This document shows positions 15,605-23,919 of a DNA stretch of 64,000 bases, piece after piece (within the stretch, counting starts at the first letter, position 1; each line of letters starts with the position of its first letter). Location: the NCBI GenBank assembly GCA_022826725.1, contig JAJDUF010000016.1:496001-560000 (forward strand). The letters are read 5' to 3'. The notes beneath the pieces are model-generated. The model was not told where the DNA came from. It did not search any database and was given only the letters and a program-made list of their open reading frames with translations. A program made the position numbers and the translations under genes. The stretch comes from Chloroflexota bacterium (GTDB lineage: Bacteria > Chloroflexota > UBA11872 > UBA12225 > JAJDUF01).

Positions 15605-16617
15605 TGAGCGCCGGAGAACAGGCAAGCATCCAGGAACTGCTGGACCGCACCGTGGCTGGCGAGCGGTTGAGCGCCGCGGCCGCGGCGGCACTGCTGGATG
15701 ACGGTGAGGCGCTGCTCGCGGTGGGACGGGCCGCCGCGGCGGTGCGGCGATCGCGGGTGCCCAAACAGCAGGTCACGTTTGCCCTGGGATATGCCCTGGC
15801 CGCAACCACCCCCGGAGGTGAGGCCGATCTGACGGCGGCGCTCGCGGCCACCGTTGCCGCCGGGTGCAGCGAGGTCACGTTCCGTACTGCGCCGGTCGCT
15901 GCCCTGACCCGCGCTGTGGCGGCAGCCAAGGCGCACACCCCGCAGCTGCGCTACGGCTTGGCCGTGGACGCTGCAGCGTGGACGGCAGAAGGCGTCACTA
16001 TGGAAGAGGCCCTTTCCGCACTGCGGGACGCCGGCCTGAGTTTTGTCGTGCGAGACAGCGATAGCCAGCCAGCAGTAGAAGCACAACATGCAGTGTCCGA
16101 AACGGGTTGGCTCGACGTGGTGGCCGCGGCGGATGACCTCGGGCTGGATGCAGCCCCGACTATCGTCGTGCGTGCCCACGAGACGATTGCCGAACGGGTC
16201 GCGCAACTGATGCAAGTACGTGATTGGCAAGACGGTCGCCGGCCTCGGCGCGGGGCGGCTGCGGCGCGCCGGTCGTGTGTCGTTACCGCGGCGCCGGGGG
16301 CCGGGGGCCGTGCGGTGTCACCATTCGACTATCTCCGGACGCTCGCCGTGCTGCGCCTCTGCCTCGACACGAATACACACGTCAGCGCCGCGTGGGGGCA
16401 CGTCGGGGCCGAGGTAGCGCAGCTCAGTCTGTCCTTCGGAGCCGACGACCTCGGGACCGTTCAGCCGCCGATGCCTACCGCGCACACGTCCGGCACAGGC
16501 GCGGCCGGACAGTGGCTGCCGCGGTTGTCCCGCGACGAACTGGTGCGGCTTATCCGTGCCGCCGGCTGGACACCGGCGCAGCGCGACACAAGCTACGGCC
16601 TGTTGGAGACCTTTTGA
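15601..16617 (+). CDS. MqnC/MqnE-like protein lacking the radical SAM cysteines
   Basis: The ends match the MqnC/MqnE/CofH group: an N-terminal LLDRTVAGERLSAAAAAALL, and a C-terminal FDYLRTLAVLRLCLDTN, VAQLSLSFGADDLGTV and RDELVRLIRAAGWTPAQRDT. Where the family has its CxxxCxxC loop this protein reads VTFALGYALAATTPGGEADL (about residues 58-77), with no cysteine. The middle is also diverged, yet the frame is open for 338 codons and coupled to mqnA, so it seems maintained rather than decayed. It cannot do radical SAM chemistry as known; a scaffold or partner role is a guess. A true mqnC must lie elsewhere if the route is complete. Confidence 0.75.
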   Translation: MMSAGEQASIQELLDRTVAGERLSAAAAAALLDDGEALLAVGRAAAAVRRSRVPKQQVTFALGYALAATTPGGEADLTAALAATVAAGCSEVTFRTAPVAALTRAVAAAKAHTPQLRYGLAVDAAAWTAEGVTMEEALSALRDAGLSFVVRDSDSQPAVEAQHAVSETGWLDVVAAADDLGLDAAPTIVVRAHETIAERVAQLMQVRDWQDGRRPRRGAAAARRSCVVTAAPGAGGRAVSPFDYLRTLAVLRLCLDTNTHVSAAWGHVGAEVAQLSLSFGADDLGTVQPPMPTAHTSGTGAAGQWLPRLSRDELVRLIRAAGWTPAQRDTSYGLLETF

Positions 16618-16636
16618 GCCTAGGAGAAAGCATACC

Positions 16637-16698
16637 GGCCCCCCTATGGTCCCCCCGCACAGCGGGGGGACGTAGATTCCCGCGCTGGCGGGAATGAC
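16637..16698. repeat. Family D plus family A repeat mosaic
   Basis: A D hairpin (CCCCCCTATGGTCCCCCC, then GCGGGGGGACG) is joined directly to an A hairpin (ATTCCCGCGCTGGCGGGAAT). The same D-A order recurs at 57130. It fills the gap between the MqnC-like gene and the amidohydrolase gene. Confidence 0.8.
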
Positions 16699-16718
16699 GA
16701 CTTTGGCAAAGGTCGCTT

Positions 16719-18032
16719 ATGAGAGCTGAACCGGCGCTCTTGCTGACGGCCGATTGGGTGCTGCCCATCACGGCGCCACCGATCCGAGATGGCGCCGTCC
16801 TGATCGTCGGGGAGCGGATCCGGGCGGTAGGACCGCGGCGGGCCATCGAGACGCCCTCCAACACCGTACACCGGCACTACGACGGCGCGGCCATGCTGCC
16901 TGGCCTCGTCAACCTCCATACGCACCTGGAATACACGAACTTCGGCCCGCTCCCGGAACGGCAGCCCTTCTGGGAGTGGATGCCGGCCCTCATTCGGCGC
17001 AGTCACCAGGCGCCAACGGACTTCTGGCCAGCGTCGGCCAGCGCTGGCGCAGGGCAACTGGTCGCGGCCGGAGCAACCTGCGTTGGCGACATCGTGACAT
17101 TCGGGCCGGGATTGGCCGCTGCCCAGACGCACAACCTCGCCGGGATCAGTTATGTTGAGGCGGTGGGGATGCGGGTGCGCGCGCGCTTGGATGAGCAGAT
17201 GGCCGAACTGACGGCAAGACTGGGCCGGAGCGTGCGGCCGGCAGCAGGGTCGCGGCGACTGCGCGTGGGCCTTGGTCCGCACACCATCTACACGCTGTCC
17301 ACAGTGGCGCTCGAACGACTGGGCGATCTGGCTCAGGCCCGCAAACTCCCGCTCACGATCCACCTGGCCGAAACCGTCGAAGAGGTGGAGTTTTCGCACT
17401 CCGGGCGGGGATCGCTGGCCGAGGGCTTGGCAACGAAGGGCGGACACGACCTTATCGAGACGGGGGGCTGCGGCGTCGGGCCGGCGCTGCTGGCCGACCG
17501 CTGTGGCCTGTTCGAGGGACTGTCGTCTCGGCAGCCGGCCATCGTCGCTCATGGGGTCCATCTTGACGAGGAGGAGATCGCGCTCTTAGCGGCGCGTGGG
17601 GTGGTCGTCGCGTTGTGCCCCCGGAGTAATGCAATGCTGGACACCGGGGAGGCGCCGATTCAGAGATTCATCGAGCAGGGCGTGCGGCTCGGATTGGGGA
17701 CGGACAGCCTGGCGAGCAACGAAAGCCTGGACCTGTTTGCCGAGGCGGCGGCGGCCTACGCCTTGTGGCAGCGGCAAGCCGGTAGTGCCTTCGATCCGCG
17801 CGCGGCGGCGCGCCGCATCCTGCGCTGCCTGACTATCGAAGGCGCGCAGGCGCTCGGTCTCGGGCGGGAGCTGGGTAGCATCACGGTCGGCAAGTATGCC
17901 GATCTCGCGGTCGTAGCCTTGCCACACCCCGGCGATACCGACATTGCGAAGCAGCTTTGCACCGGCGTCCGCGCCGACGCTGTACGGTGTACAGTTGTGG
18001 CCGGGACTATCGCGCACGGCGCGGTCTCCTAA
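16719..18032 (+). CDS. Amidohydrolase, probable aminodeoxyfutalosine deaminase
   Basis: A 437-aa metal-dependent hydrolase of the SAH/chlorohydrolase group. LPGLVNLHTHLEYT carries the HxH pair, TIHLAETVEEVEF the next His, AIVAHGVHLDEEEI another, and LGTDSLASNESLD the metal Asp. Placement after mqnE-mqnA suggests it removes ammonia from aminofutalosine to give futalosine, as MqnX-type enzymes do; that substrate is inferred from context. Deamination of S-adenosylhomocysteine or 8-oxoguanine cannot be excluded from sequence. A repeat mosaic separates it from the preceding gene, so it may be read through or separately expressed. Confidence 0.75.
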   Translation: MRAEPALLLTADWVLPITAPPIRDGAVLIVGERIRAVGPRRAIETPSNTVHRHYDGAAMLPGLVNLHTHLEYTNFGPLPERQPFWEWMPALIRRSHQAPTDFWPASASAGAGQLVAAGATCVGDIVTFGPGLAAAQTHNLAGISYVEAVGMRVRARLDEQMAELTARLGRSVRPAAGSRRLRVGLGPHTIYTLSTVALERLGDLAQARKLPLTIHLAETVEEVEFSHSGRGSLAEGLATKGGHDLIETGGCGVGPALLADRCGLFEGLSSRQPAIVAHGVHLDEEEIALLAARGVVVALCPRSNAMLDTGEAPIQRFIEQGVRLGLGTDSLASNESLDLFAEAAAAYALWQRQAGSAFDPRAAARRILRCLTIEGAQALGLGRELGSITVGKYADLAVVALPHPGDTDIAKQLCTGVRADAVRCTVVAGTIAHGAVS

Positions 18033-18074
18033 CCTCCAGCGGCACAGCGATGAGTTTTGCTCCGGGAGGGGAGC

Positions 18075-18302
18075 ATGGGAAGACAGCCGACCGACAACGA
18101 GCCTGAGCACGACACGAGCAGCTACGTTGGCCTGGGGCTGTCGCTGGGAGCCGGAATCGGAGTCGCATTCGGTGCAGCGCTCGGCGCGGCGACCGATAAC
18201 ATGGGGTTTTGGGTGGGAATGGGCGTCGCCATGGGCACGGCGATGGGGTTAGCATTTGGCGCCGGCCTGTCCCAGAAGGGCAAGAACTCCACTGAGGAAT
18301 AG
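18075..18302 (+). CDS. Small glycine-zipper membrane protein
   Basis: A 75-aa protein with a charged N-terminus and two glycine/alanine-rich hydrophobic segments (VGLGLSLGAGIGVAFGAALG and WVGMGVAMGTAMGLAFGAG) joined by a short turn, then a polar tail. GxxxG spacing suggests packed membrane helices. The ATG at 18075 is well supported by GGGAGGGGAG just upstream. Similar two-helix small proteins are common and mostly uncharacterised. It lies 42 nt after the amidohydrolase gene and may share its transcript. Confidence 0.6.
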   Translation: MGRQPTDNEPEHDTSSYVGLGLSLGAGIGVAFGAALGAATDNMGFWVGMGVAMGTAMGLAFGAGLSQKGKNSTEE

Positions 18303-18309
18303 GGACTGG

Positions 18310-18352
18310 GCCTCACCCGGCCCCCTCTCCACAAATGTAGAGAGGGGGTGTC
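18310..18352. repeat. Family B repeat
   Basis: CTCACCCGGCCCCCTCTCC, an ACAAATGT loop, then AGAGAGGGGGTG, a near-complete family B hairpin between the small membrane protein and the first tandem paralogue. Confidence 0.75.
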
Positions 18353-18393
18353 GGTCCACGAGTGGGGGAGGTCACAGGGCATGAGGCGAGTCA

Positions 18394-19758
18394 ATGATCG
18401 AACGCATCGAGTATCGCGGGAAGCTGATCCACGAATGTCGCCTGCCCGGAGAGACTCGTGCCGACGACGTGTTTCCCGCGCATCCGAATGGTATCCAGGT
18501 CAGCGCGCGGCGCTTCCTGCTCGTGTACGCCACGCGCACCTATCGCGGCGGCGATGACGATCTGAGTATCGTCTACCAGCTACGCGAGGGCGCCTACGAC
18601 GGCCCGCTGCTGGCGGAGGGGATACTGGCCAAGTCCGTCAACGACTGGGACCCGTTCGACGACGGCAGCGCGTATGTGCGACAGCACGGGCATCCGGTGG
18701 CGTTCGGCGTGCCGCGCGGCGCCCTGATCGAGGGTCAGCCGGCGCCCAACGCCAACCTCTTTGTCGTCAAGTGGCGCGTCTGCGCCCGCGTCCTTGACCC
18801 GGCCACCGGCTTTCTGGTGGCTTCGCGCACGCACTCCGACCTGAGCGAACGCACCCAGGGCGTGGAGTGGGTACAACTGCGCCTGAACGAGGCCGAGGAC
18901 GACATCGAGATCGTCCAGCCGGCGCAACCGCTTCGGCAACGCGGCTATGAGGAGGGCGACGCCTTCTGTAGCGCCGCTGTCGGCACGATGGCGGGCCGGA
19001 GCCGCACGGATGGCGCCAGGCATGGTGCGTCCCCGATCTGTCAGATGAATCAGTCGTTCGTGCAGGCGGTCCCGTTCAACGAGGACGCCAGCGAGTGGGC
19101 CGACGTGAACCACTTCGACAGCGGACGGCTGGCGGCCCTGAAGTACCGCTATGACCCGCAGCGCGGCGTCTATGAGTGGGTCGAAATGGGTCCGCTAATT
19201 GATGAGCAGCTTTTCGAGGCGAGCCTCGCCCGTTATCGGGGTGCCTGGGCCATCAGCGGCCGGCCGCGCGGTGGTGGTTCGATAGGCTGGCTTCGCACCG
19301 CGGACCCGTTCGGCGCCGTGCCGCCGGCGGCGCGTCCCACTCCACCCGTGAACTCGTCGCCGCTGACCGCCTACACCTACGCCGACGGGGTGCTGCGCGT
19401 GCTCACGGGAGACAGCACGATCTCACCGTATGGCCTCAACCGCAATCCGCTCTACCTGTGGGACATTGACCCCGACAGCGGCTTTGCGGCGTCGAAGCGG
19501 CGCACGGTATTCGACATCGTTGCCGCCGGGCTGCCCATTCCGGTGGAGAGCCGCCCGACCTGCGATATGGCCAAGCTCCTGCCGCACGCCGGGGGGCAAG
19601 AGCAGATCATCGTCTATCGGGTACGGTGCGGCAACACCAACGATCCCAGCCACACGGGAACAGTCATCACGCCAGCAGAGAAAGAGACGGGCGGCATCTA
19701 CTACGCCGCGGTGCAGTACGCGGATAGCTACCCTGGAGTCTGGCAGTTTGCGACCTGA
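18394..19758 (+). CDS. Uncharacterised protein, first of two tandem paralogues, with an in-frame repeat insertion
   Basis: A 454-aa soluble protein with no signal peptide. I do not recognise a named family; repeated beta-rich segments with W and Y (VVKWRVCARVLDPATGF, NPLYLWDIDPDSGFAA) recall sialidase-like propellers, but that is weak. The next gene encodes a clear paralogue. Residues 199-217 (nt 18988-19044) are absent from the paralogue: both have FCSAAV before and MNQS(F/M)VQAV after. The extra 57 nt match the family F repeat along its whole length at about 41 of 57 positions. The ATG is chosen because the paralogue starts at the same residue (MIERIE). Confidence 0.7.
   Translation: MIERIEYRGKLIHECRLPGETRADDVFPAHPNGIQVSARRFLLVYATRTYRGGDDDLSIVYQLREGAYDGPLLAEGILAKSVNDWDPFDDGSAYVRQHGHPVAFGVPRGALIEGQPAPNANLFVVKWRVCARVLDPATGFLVASRTHSDLSERTQGVEWVQLRLNEAEDDIEIVQPAQPLRQRGYEEGDAFCSAAVGTMAGRSRTDGARHGASPICQMNQSFVQAVPFNEDASEWADVNHFDSGRLAALKYRYDPQRGVYEWVEMGPLIDEQLFEASLARYRGAWAISGRPRGGGSIGWLRTADPFGAVPPAARPTPPVNSSPLTAYTYADGVLRVLTGDSTISPYGLNRNPLYLWDIDPDSGFAASKRRTVFDIVAAGLPIPVESRPTCDMAKLLPHAGGQEQIIVYRVRCGNTNDPSHTGTVITPAEKETGGIYYAAVQYADSYPGVWQFAT
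18988..19044 (+). repeat. Family F repeat copy inside a coding sequence
   Basis: Exactly 57 nt and codon-phased, encoding MAGRSRTDGARHGASPICQ. It shares GCCGCACGGAT, GCCAGG and TGGTGCG blocks with the intergenic copies. The neighbouring paralogue lacks it precisely. The outer stem pairing is partly lost. Confidence 0.8.
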
Positions 19759-19787
19759 CCGCGCGGCGGCACGCTAGGGCAGTAGCC

Positions 19788-21119
19788 ATGATCGAACGCA
19801 TCGAACACCGCGGCAGTCTGGTTCACGAATGCGCGCAGCCCGGCGATACGCGCGCCGACGACGTGTACCCGGGACATCCGAACGGTATCCAGGTGAGCGC
19901 ACGGCGCTTTGTGCTGTTGTTCGCCACGCGCGGCTATCGCGGCGTGGATGATGCGCGCAGCATCATCTATCAAGTCCGTGACGGTAGTTTCGACGGTCCG
20001 GTGCTCAGGGAGGGCCGACTGGTTCGCTCGATCAACGATTGGGACCCTCTCAACGACGGCAGCGCGTATGTTCGCCAGCAGAGCCATGTCGCGGGCTTCG
20101 GGGTGCCCAAGGGAGCGCTGATCCGCGGGCAGCCGGTGCCGCACGCCAATCTCTTTGTCGTCAAGTGGTATCGCACGATGCGGATTGTTGACCCGGCAAC
20201 CGGGTTCCTGCGCTCGGCGCGAGACCACCCCGAGCTTACTGCGCGCACGCTGGGGGTCGAGTGGGTGCAGTTTCGCTTGAATAATGCCGAGGACGACATC
20301 GAGGTCGTTCAGCCGGCCCAGCAGCTACGCCAACGCGGGTATGAGGCGGGCACGGCGTTCTGTAGTGCCGCGGTGCGCTGGATGAATCAGAGCATGGTGC
20401 AGGCAGTGCGGTTTAACGATGATGCGAGCGAATGGGCCGATGTCAACCACTTCGGTGGACGGCTGGCGGCCCTGAAGTACCGCTACAGCCCGCAGCGCGG
20501 CGTCTACGAATGGGTCGAAACCGGCCCGCTGGTTGGAGATCAGCTTTCTGAGGCGAGCCTGGCGCGATACCGAGGCGAATGGATCATCAGCGCGCGCACG
20601 GGAGGCGAGGTGGCCTGGATGCGCACGGACGACCCCTTCGGTCCGCTACCGGCAGTACGGTACGCCGCTCCGGACAACAATGCGCCGCTCACGGCCTATA
20701 CTTGCGCCGATGGCGTGCTGCGACTGCTCGGAGGAGATTGGCAGGCCTCACCGTATGACAATCCCCGCAACCCCCTGTACCTCTGGGACATTGACCCGGA
20801 GCGCGGCTTCGCCGCCACCAACCGGCGGGAGGTCTACGACAGCGTCAAGGCCGGGCTACCGGCACCGCCGGACGGGCCGGCTACGGCCGGCAAGTCCCCT
20901 GGCTGGTGGTGGCGGCACGATATGGCCAAGCTGCTACCGCACGCAGGAGGCCACGTACAACTCATTGCCCACCGGATCGTCCACCAGAGCATGAACGATC
21001 CCGACCATACCGGTCTGGCGGTCACGCCAGCGGAGAAAGACGTTCACGGCCTGTACCACGCCGCGATCCACTACAGCGAGGCGCAGCCAAGCCCCTGGCA
21101 GTTCGCCACGGACGACTGA
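19788..21119 (+). CDS. Uncharacterised protein, second tandem paralogue
   Basis: A 443-aa protein aligned end to end with the preceding one (for example HPNGIQVSARRF, SVNDWDP versus SINDWDP, FCSAAV, and NPLYLWDIDP). It lacks the 57-nt insertion of the first copy but has its own extra segment near residues 369-377 (KSPGWWWRH) before DMAKLLPHAGG. It ends EAQPSPWQFATDD, matching the end of its sister. The 29-nt gap suggests one operon. Function is unknown; shared Asp/Trp-rich blades may bind a glycan, but this is speculation. Confidence 0.7.
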   Translation: MIERIEHRGSLVHECAQPGDTRADDVYPGHPNGIQVSARRFVLLFATRGYRGVDDARSIIYQVRDGSFDGPVLREGRLVRSINDWDPLNDGSAYVRQQSHVAGFGVPKGALIRGQPVPHANLFVVKWYRTMRIVDPATGFLRSARDHPELTARTLGVEWVQFRLNNAEDDIEVVQPAQQLRQRGYEAGTAFCSAAVRWMNQSMVQAVRFNDDASEWADVNHFGGRLAALKYRYSPQRGVYEWVETGPLVGDQLSEASLARYRGEWIISARTGGEVAWMRTDDPFGPLPAVRYAAPDNNAPLTAYTCADGVLRLLGGDWQASPYDNPRNPLYLWDIDPERGFAATNRREVYDSVKAGLPAPPDGPATAGKSPGWWWRHDMAKLLPHAGGHVQLIAHRIVHQSMNDPDHTGLAVTPAEKDVHGLYHAAIHYSEAQPSPWQFATDD

Positions 21120-21167
21120 GCGGACGGGGGCAGGGCTTTCGGGAGGGCGAGGGAATGACGATGGGGA

Positions 21168-21563
21168 TTAGTCGCTGTCGTCGTACTCGGGGCAGACGGC
21201 GTGCCAGCGGCGCACGCGGTCGCGGTTAAGCTCCTCGTAAGAGTAGATGGGCCGCACCCAAAGGTTCTTCTCACAGCGCGCCATCGTGCTGCCGCGCTCG
21301 TCGGTAAATGTGACGGCGTGCCAGCAGTCGGCGCAATGCTGCGGCTCTTGCTCGGATTCGGACGAGGCGGCGGTTTTGCGCGACGAATCATCCTGCTCGC
21401 CGGCGAGCACGCGCTTGAGCAGTGAGCCAAGATTGGTCTCTTCTTCACCGAGACCACTGCTCGCTGAGACGAAGGCATCCCGCGGCGCTCGTGAGCGCGA
21501 CCGTCTCCGAGCAGACCTACGCCGGGCCAATGGATTCCTCCCGCATGGATACAGACGCAGCAA
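21168..21563 (-). CDS. Small hypothetical cysteine-containing protein
   Basis: The C-terminal half looks like a real protein: HCADCWHAVTFTDERGSTMA, then RCEKNLWV and HAVCPEYDDSD, giving a C-x2-C plus two later cysteines, a possible metal knuckle. The preceding LGSLLKRVLAGEQDD is also protein-like. The start is uncertain: the longest frame begins with TTG at 21563 and its first 30 residues are Arg-rich and may not be translated. No named family recognised. It sits downstream of mnmE on the same strand and may be co-transcribed. Confidence 0.5.
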   Translation of the reverse strand: MLRLYPCGRNPLARRRSARRRSRSRAPRDAFVSASSGLGEEETNLGSLLKRVLAGEQDDSSRKTAASSESEQEPQHCADCWHAVTFTDERGSTMARCEKNLWVRPIYSYEELNRDRVRRWHAVCPEYDDSD

Positions 21564-21650
21564 TCATACCGTTGCACTCTCCGATTCGTCAAATCGTTTT
21601 CTGGATAGGACCAATGCCGGTATCTGCTCGGAGTCTCAGCACGAGCGACC

Positions 21651-23045
21651 TCACTTGCCGATGCAAAACGTGCTGAATATCTTGTCGAGCAGGTCCTCCG
21701 TGACCGTGTGCCCTGTGACCTCGCCGAGGGCGTCGAGAGCACCGCGCAGGTCAATCGTGACCATGTCCAACGGATACGCCGAGTCGAGCGTCGCCTGCGC
21801 CGCGGCAAGGTGATCGGCGGCGCGGCGCAGGGCCGCCACATGGCGGACGTTCCCTAGCAGGAGGTCATCGCCGGCGGCGCCGGTGGTCGGTACGACGAGC
21901 TGCGTCAGGGTAGAGCGCAGCGCGGCGATACCGGTGCCGGTCAGCGCGGAGACAGTGCAGACCGGCTTGGCAGCGAGCAGGTCCTGAGCGGCGGCGGCGG
22001 GGTACCGCGGCGGCAAGTCCGCCTTGTTCAGCACCACCACACCGGGACGCTCGCCGATAGCGGCGGCAATGGCCGCGTCCTCCGGCGATGGGTTCGTAGC
22101 ACCGTCGAGCACCAGCAGCACCACGTCGGCGCGACCGATCTCCGCACGGCTACGCTCTACCCCTAGCCGCTCCACTGCGTCGTTCGTCCGCGCCGCGATA
22201 CCGGCCGTATCAACGAGGGTGACGGGGACGCCGTCGAGGTTGAGGGATTCCGTCAAGACATCGCGGGTGGTGCCGGGAATCGGCGTGACGATGGCGCGGT
22301 CGGCTTCGAGCAGCGCATTGAGCAAGCTCGACTTGCCGGCGTTCGGGCGGCCCACCAGTACCGCCCGCGCTCCCTCGTGGACGAGCAGTCCGCGCGCGGC
22401 ACCGGCGAGGATCGTTTGGAGGCAGGCTGCGGCCGCGGCGAGGGCGTCTCGTAGCGTCGCACGGGGAGGCAGGGGCACGTCCTCCTCGGCAAAGTCGAGC
22501 ACCGCCTCGATGCGGGCAAGCGGGTCGAAGAGCAGGGCGCGCACGGCCGCGATCTCGGCCGACAGCCGGCCATCCAGCTGTCCGAGCGCTTGCTGGACCC
22601 CAGCCGGCGTGCGTGCGGTCACGAGGCTGGCTACAGCCTCGGCCTGCGCGAGGTCTATGCGGCCGTTGAGAAAGGCGCGGAGGGTGAATTCGCCGCGCTC
22701 GGCCGGTCGCGCTCCCAACCGCGTGAAGAGCGCCACGATAAGGCGCAGGGTTGCACTCCCGCCGTGGCCCTGCACTTCGACCATATCTTCACGGGTGTAG
22801 GTGTGCGGCGCGGCCATGTGGACGGCCAACACCTCGTCCAACGGCTGCCCGGTGGCGGGATCGGTGATCCCGCCGTGATAGAGCTGATGGGAGCGCCAGG
22901 CCGGCGACGTGCCGGCGCGCGAGCAGAAGACCTGTCTGAGGAGCGGGAGTGCTTGCGGGCCGCTGAGGCGCACGATGCCGATAGCGCCATCGGCGGCCGG
23001 CGTCGCCGTGGCGACGATGGTGTCGGTGGTCATCAAGGTAGGCAT
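21651..23045 (-). CDS. mnmE: tRNA uridine-5-carboxymethylaminomethyl modification GTPase MnmE
   Basis: With MnmG this GTPase makes cmnm5U at the wobble base of several tRNAs. The N-terminal folate-binding domain starts TIVATATPAADGAIGIVRLSG. The G domain has GRPNAGKSSL (about 232-241), DTAG (279-282) and NKAD, and the protein ends with the catalytic CIGK. The length of 464 aa is normal. ATG 23045 and ATG 23033 are both possible; neither has a strong Shine-Dalgarno. No mnmG is in the window. Confidence 0.97.
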   Translation of the reverse strand: MPTLMTTDTIVATATPAADGAIGIVRLSGPQALPLLRQVFCSRAGTSPAWRSHQLYHGGITDPATGQPLDEVLAVHMAAPHTYTREDMVEVQGHGGSATLRLIVALFTRLGARPAERGEFTLRAFLNGRIDLAQAEAVASLVTARTPAGVQQALGQLDGRLSAEIAAVRALLFDPLARIEAVLDFAEEDVPLPPRATLRDALAAAAACLQTILAGAARGLLVHEGARAVLVGRPNAGKSSLLNALLEADRAIVTPIPGTTRDVLTESLNLDGVPVTLVDTAGIAARTNDAVERLGVERSRAEIGRADVVLLVLDGATNPSPEDAAIAAAIGERPGVVVLNKADLPPRYPAAAAQDLLAAKPVCTVSALTGTGIAALRSTLTQLVVPTTGAAGDDLLLGNVRHVAALRRAADHLAAAQATLDSAYPLDMVTIDLRGALDALGEVTGHTVTEDLLDKIFSTFCIGK

Positions 23046-23203
23046 CGGTCAGCGCGTCCACGCATTGCCGGCCAGTGGGCCGGCCCTCACCCCGTCCCTC
23101 TCCCGCGGAGAGAGAGGGCCTAGAGGGGCTATGACTACGGATTGTATACTGCTGCGACTCGGCGCCGGAGCGCAGCGGGCGCTCGCTGCCACCCCATACT
23201 GCC

Positions 23204-23794
23204 ATGAGCAACGACTGGCTGACGCAGCAGCTCCGCTTTCTCCTGGAGCTCGACCGGCTCAAGAGCGTCTTCCGGCAGTCGCGGCTCATTCACACCGACC
23301 GGATGGAGAACAGCGCCGAGCACTCGTGGCACCTCGCCATGTTAGCGGTCGTGCTCGCGGAGCACGCCACTGAGGACATAGACCTCATGCGCGTCGTGAA
23401 GATGGCGCTGATCCACGATATTGTCGAGATTGACGCGGGCGATACCTACATTTACGACGAGCAAGCCAGGCAGGAGAAGGCGCGGATCGAGCAGAAGGCA
23501 GCGGAACGCATCTTCGGCTTACTCCCCAAGCAGCAAGCGGCCGAGCTACGTACACTGTGGGAGGAGTTCGAGGCCAAGCAGACGCCGGAGGCGCGGTTTG
23601 CCGGCGCCCTCGACCGCCTGCAGCCGCTGCTCCTGAACTATCATACCGAGGGCCAAATGTGGCGCCATCACGGCGTCAGCAGCGAACAGGTCGTCAGGAT
23701 CAACCAAGTCATTGCGGCGGGCGCCCCGGACCTCTGGACCTACGCGCGGCAGCTTATTCGCGACGCGGTCGAGCGGGGGTATCTGGCGCCGTAG
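23204..23794 (+). CDS. HD domain protein, YfbR-like 5'-nucleotidase family
   Basis: A 196-aa HD_3-type hydrolase with ligands visible as NSAEHSWHLA (His40), LIHDIVEIDAGD (His71-Asp72, Asp77) and a later Asp in FAGALDRLQPLL. Relatives include the deoxyribonucleotide 5'-nucleotidase YfbR, so dephosphorylation of nucleoside monophosphates is the likely activity. The exact substrate is unknown. It is divergent from mnmE, with a family B-like repeat in the gap. Confidence 0.8.
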   Translation: MSNDWLTQQLRFLLELDRLKSVFRQSRLIHTDRMENSAEHSWHLAMLAVVLAEHATEDIDLMRVVKMALIHDIVEIDAGDTYIYDEQARQEKARIEQKAAERIFGLLPKQQAAELRTLWEEFEAKQTPEARFAGALDRLQPLLLNYHTEGQMWRHHGVSSEQVVRINQVIAAGAPDLWTYARQLIRDAVERGYLAP

Positions 23795-23796
23795 GA

Positions 23797-23876
23797 GCGA
23801 TCAGCTATCAGTGGTCAGCTATTAGCCTTCAGCCTTTAGCTATCAGCCGTCATTGCGGCGCAAGCCGCAACCGAGG
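23797..23876. repeat. Family I and family E repeats
   Basis: Family I is a series of GATCAGCTATCAG-like words in near-tandem (23800-23850); it recurs at 45625 and 59277. Family E is the hairpin CATTGCGGCGCAAGCCGCAA at 23852-23871, which also recurs at about 37090, 42058, 47205 and 48810. Confidence 0.7.
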
Positions 23877-23919
23877 TCGGTGCTCGTGTAGACTCCCTGC
23901 TATTAAGGACAAGCTCCGC

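Noticed and set aside
23116-23203. Promoter before the HD-domain gene
   Set aside because: TATACT at 23145-23150 is present, yet no matching -35 is seen; left out.
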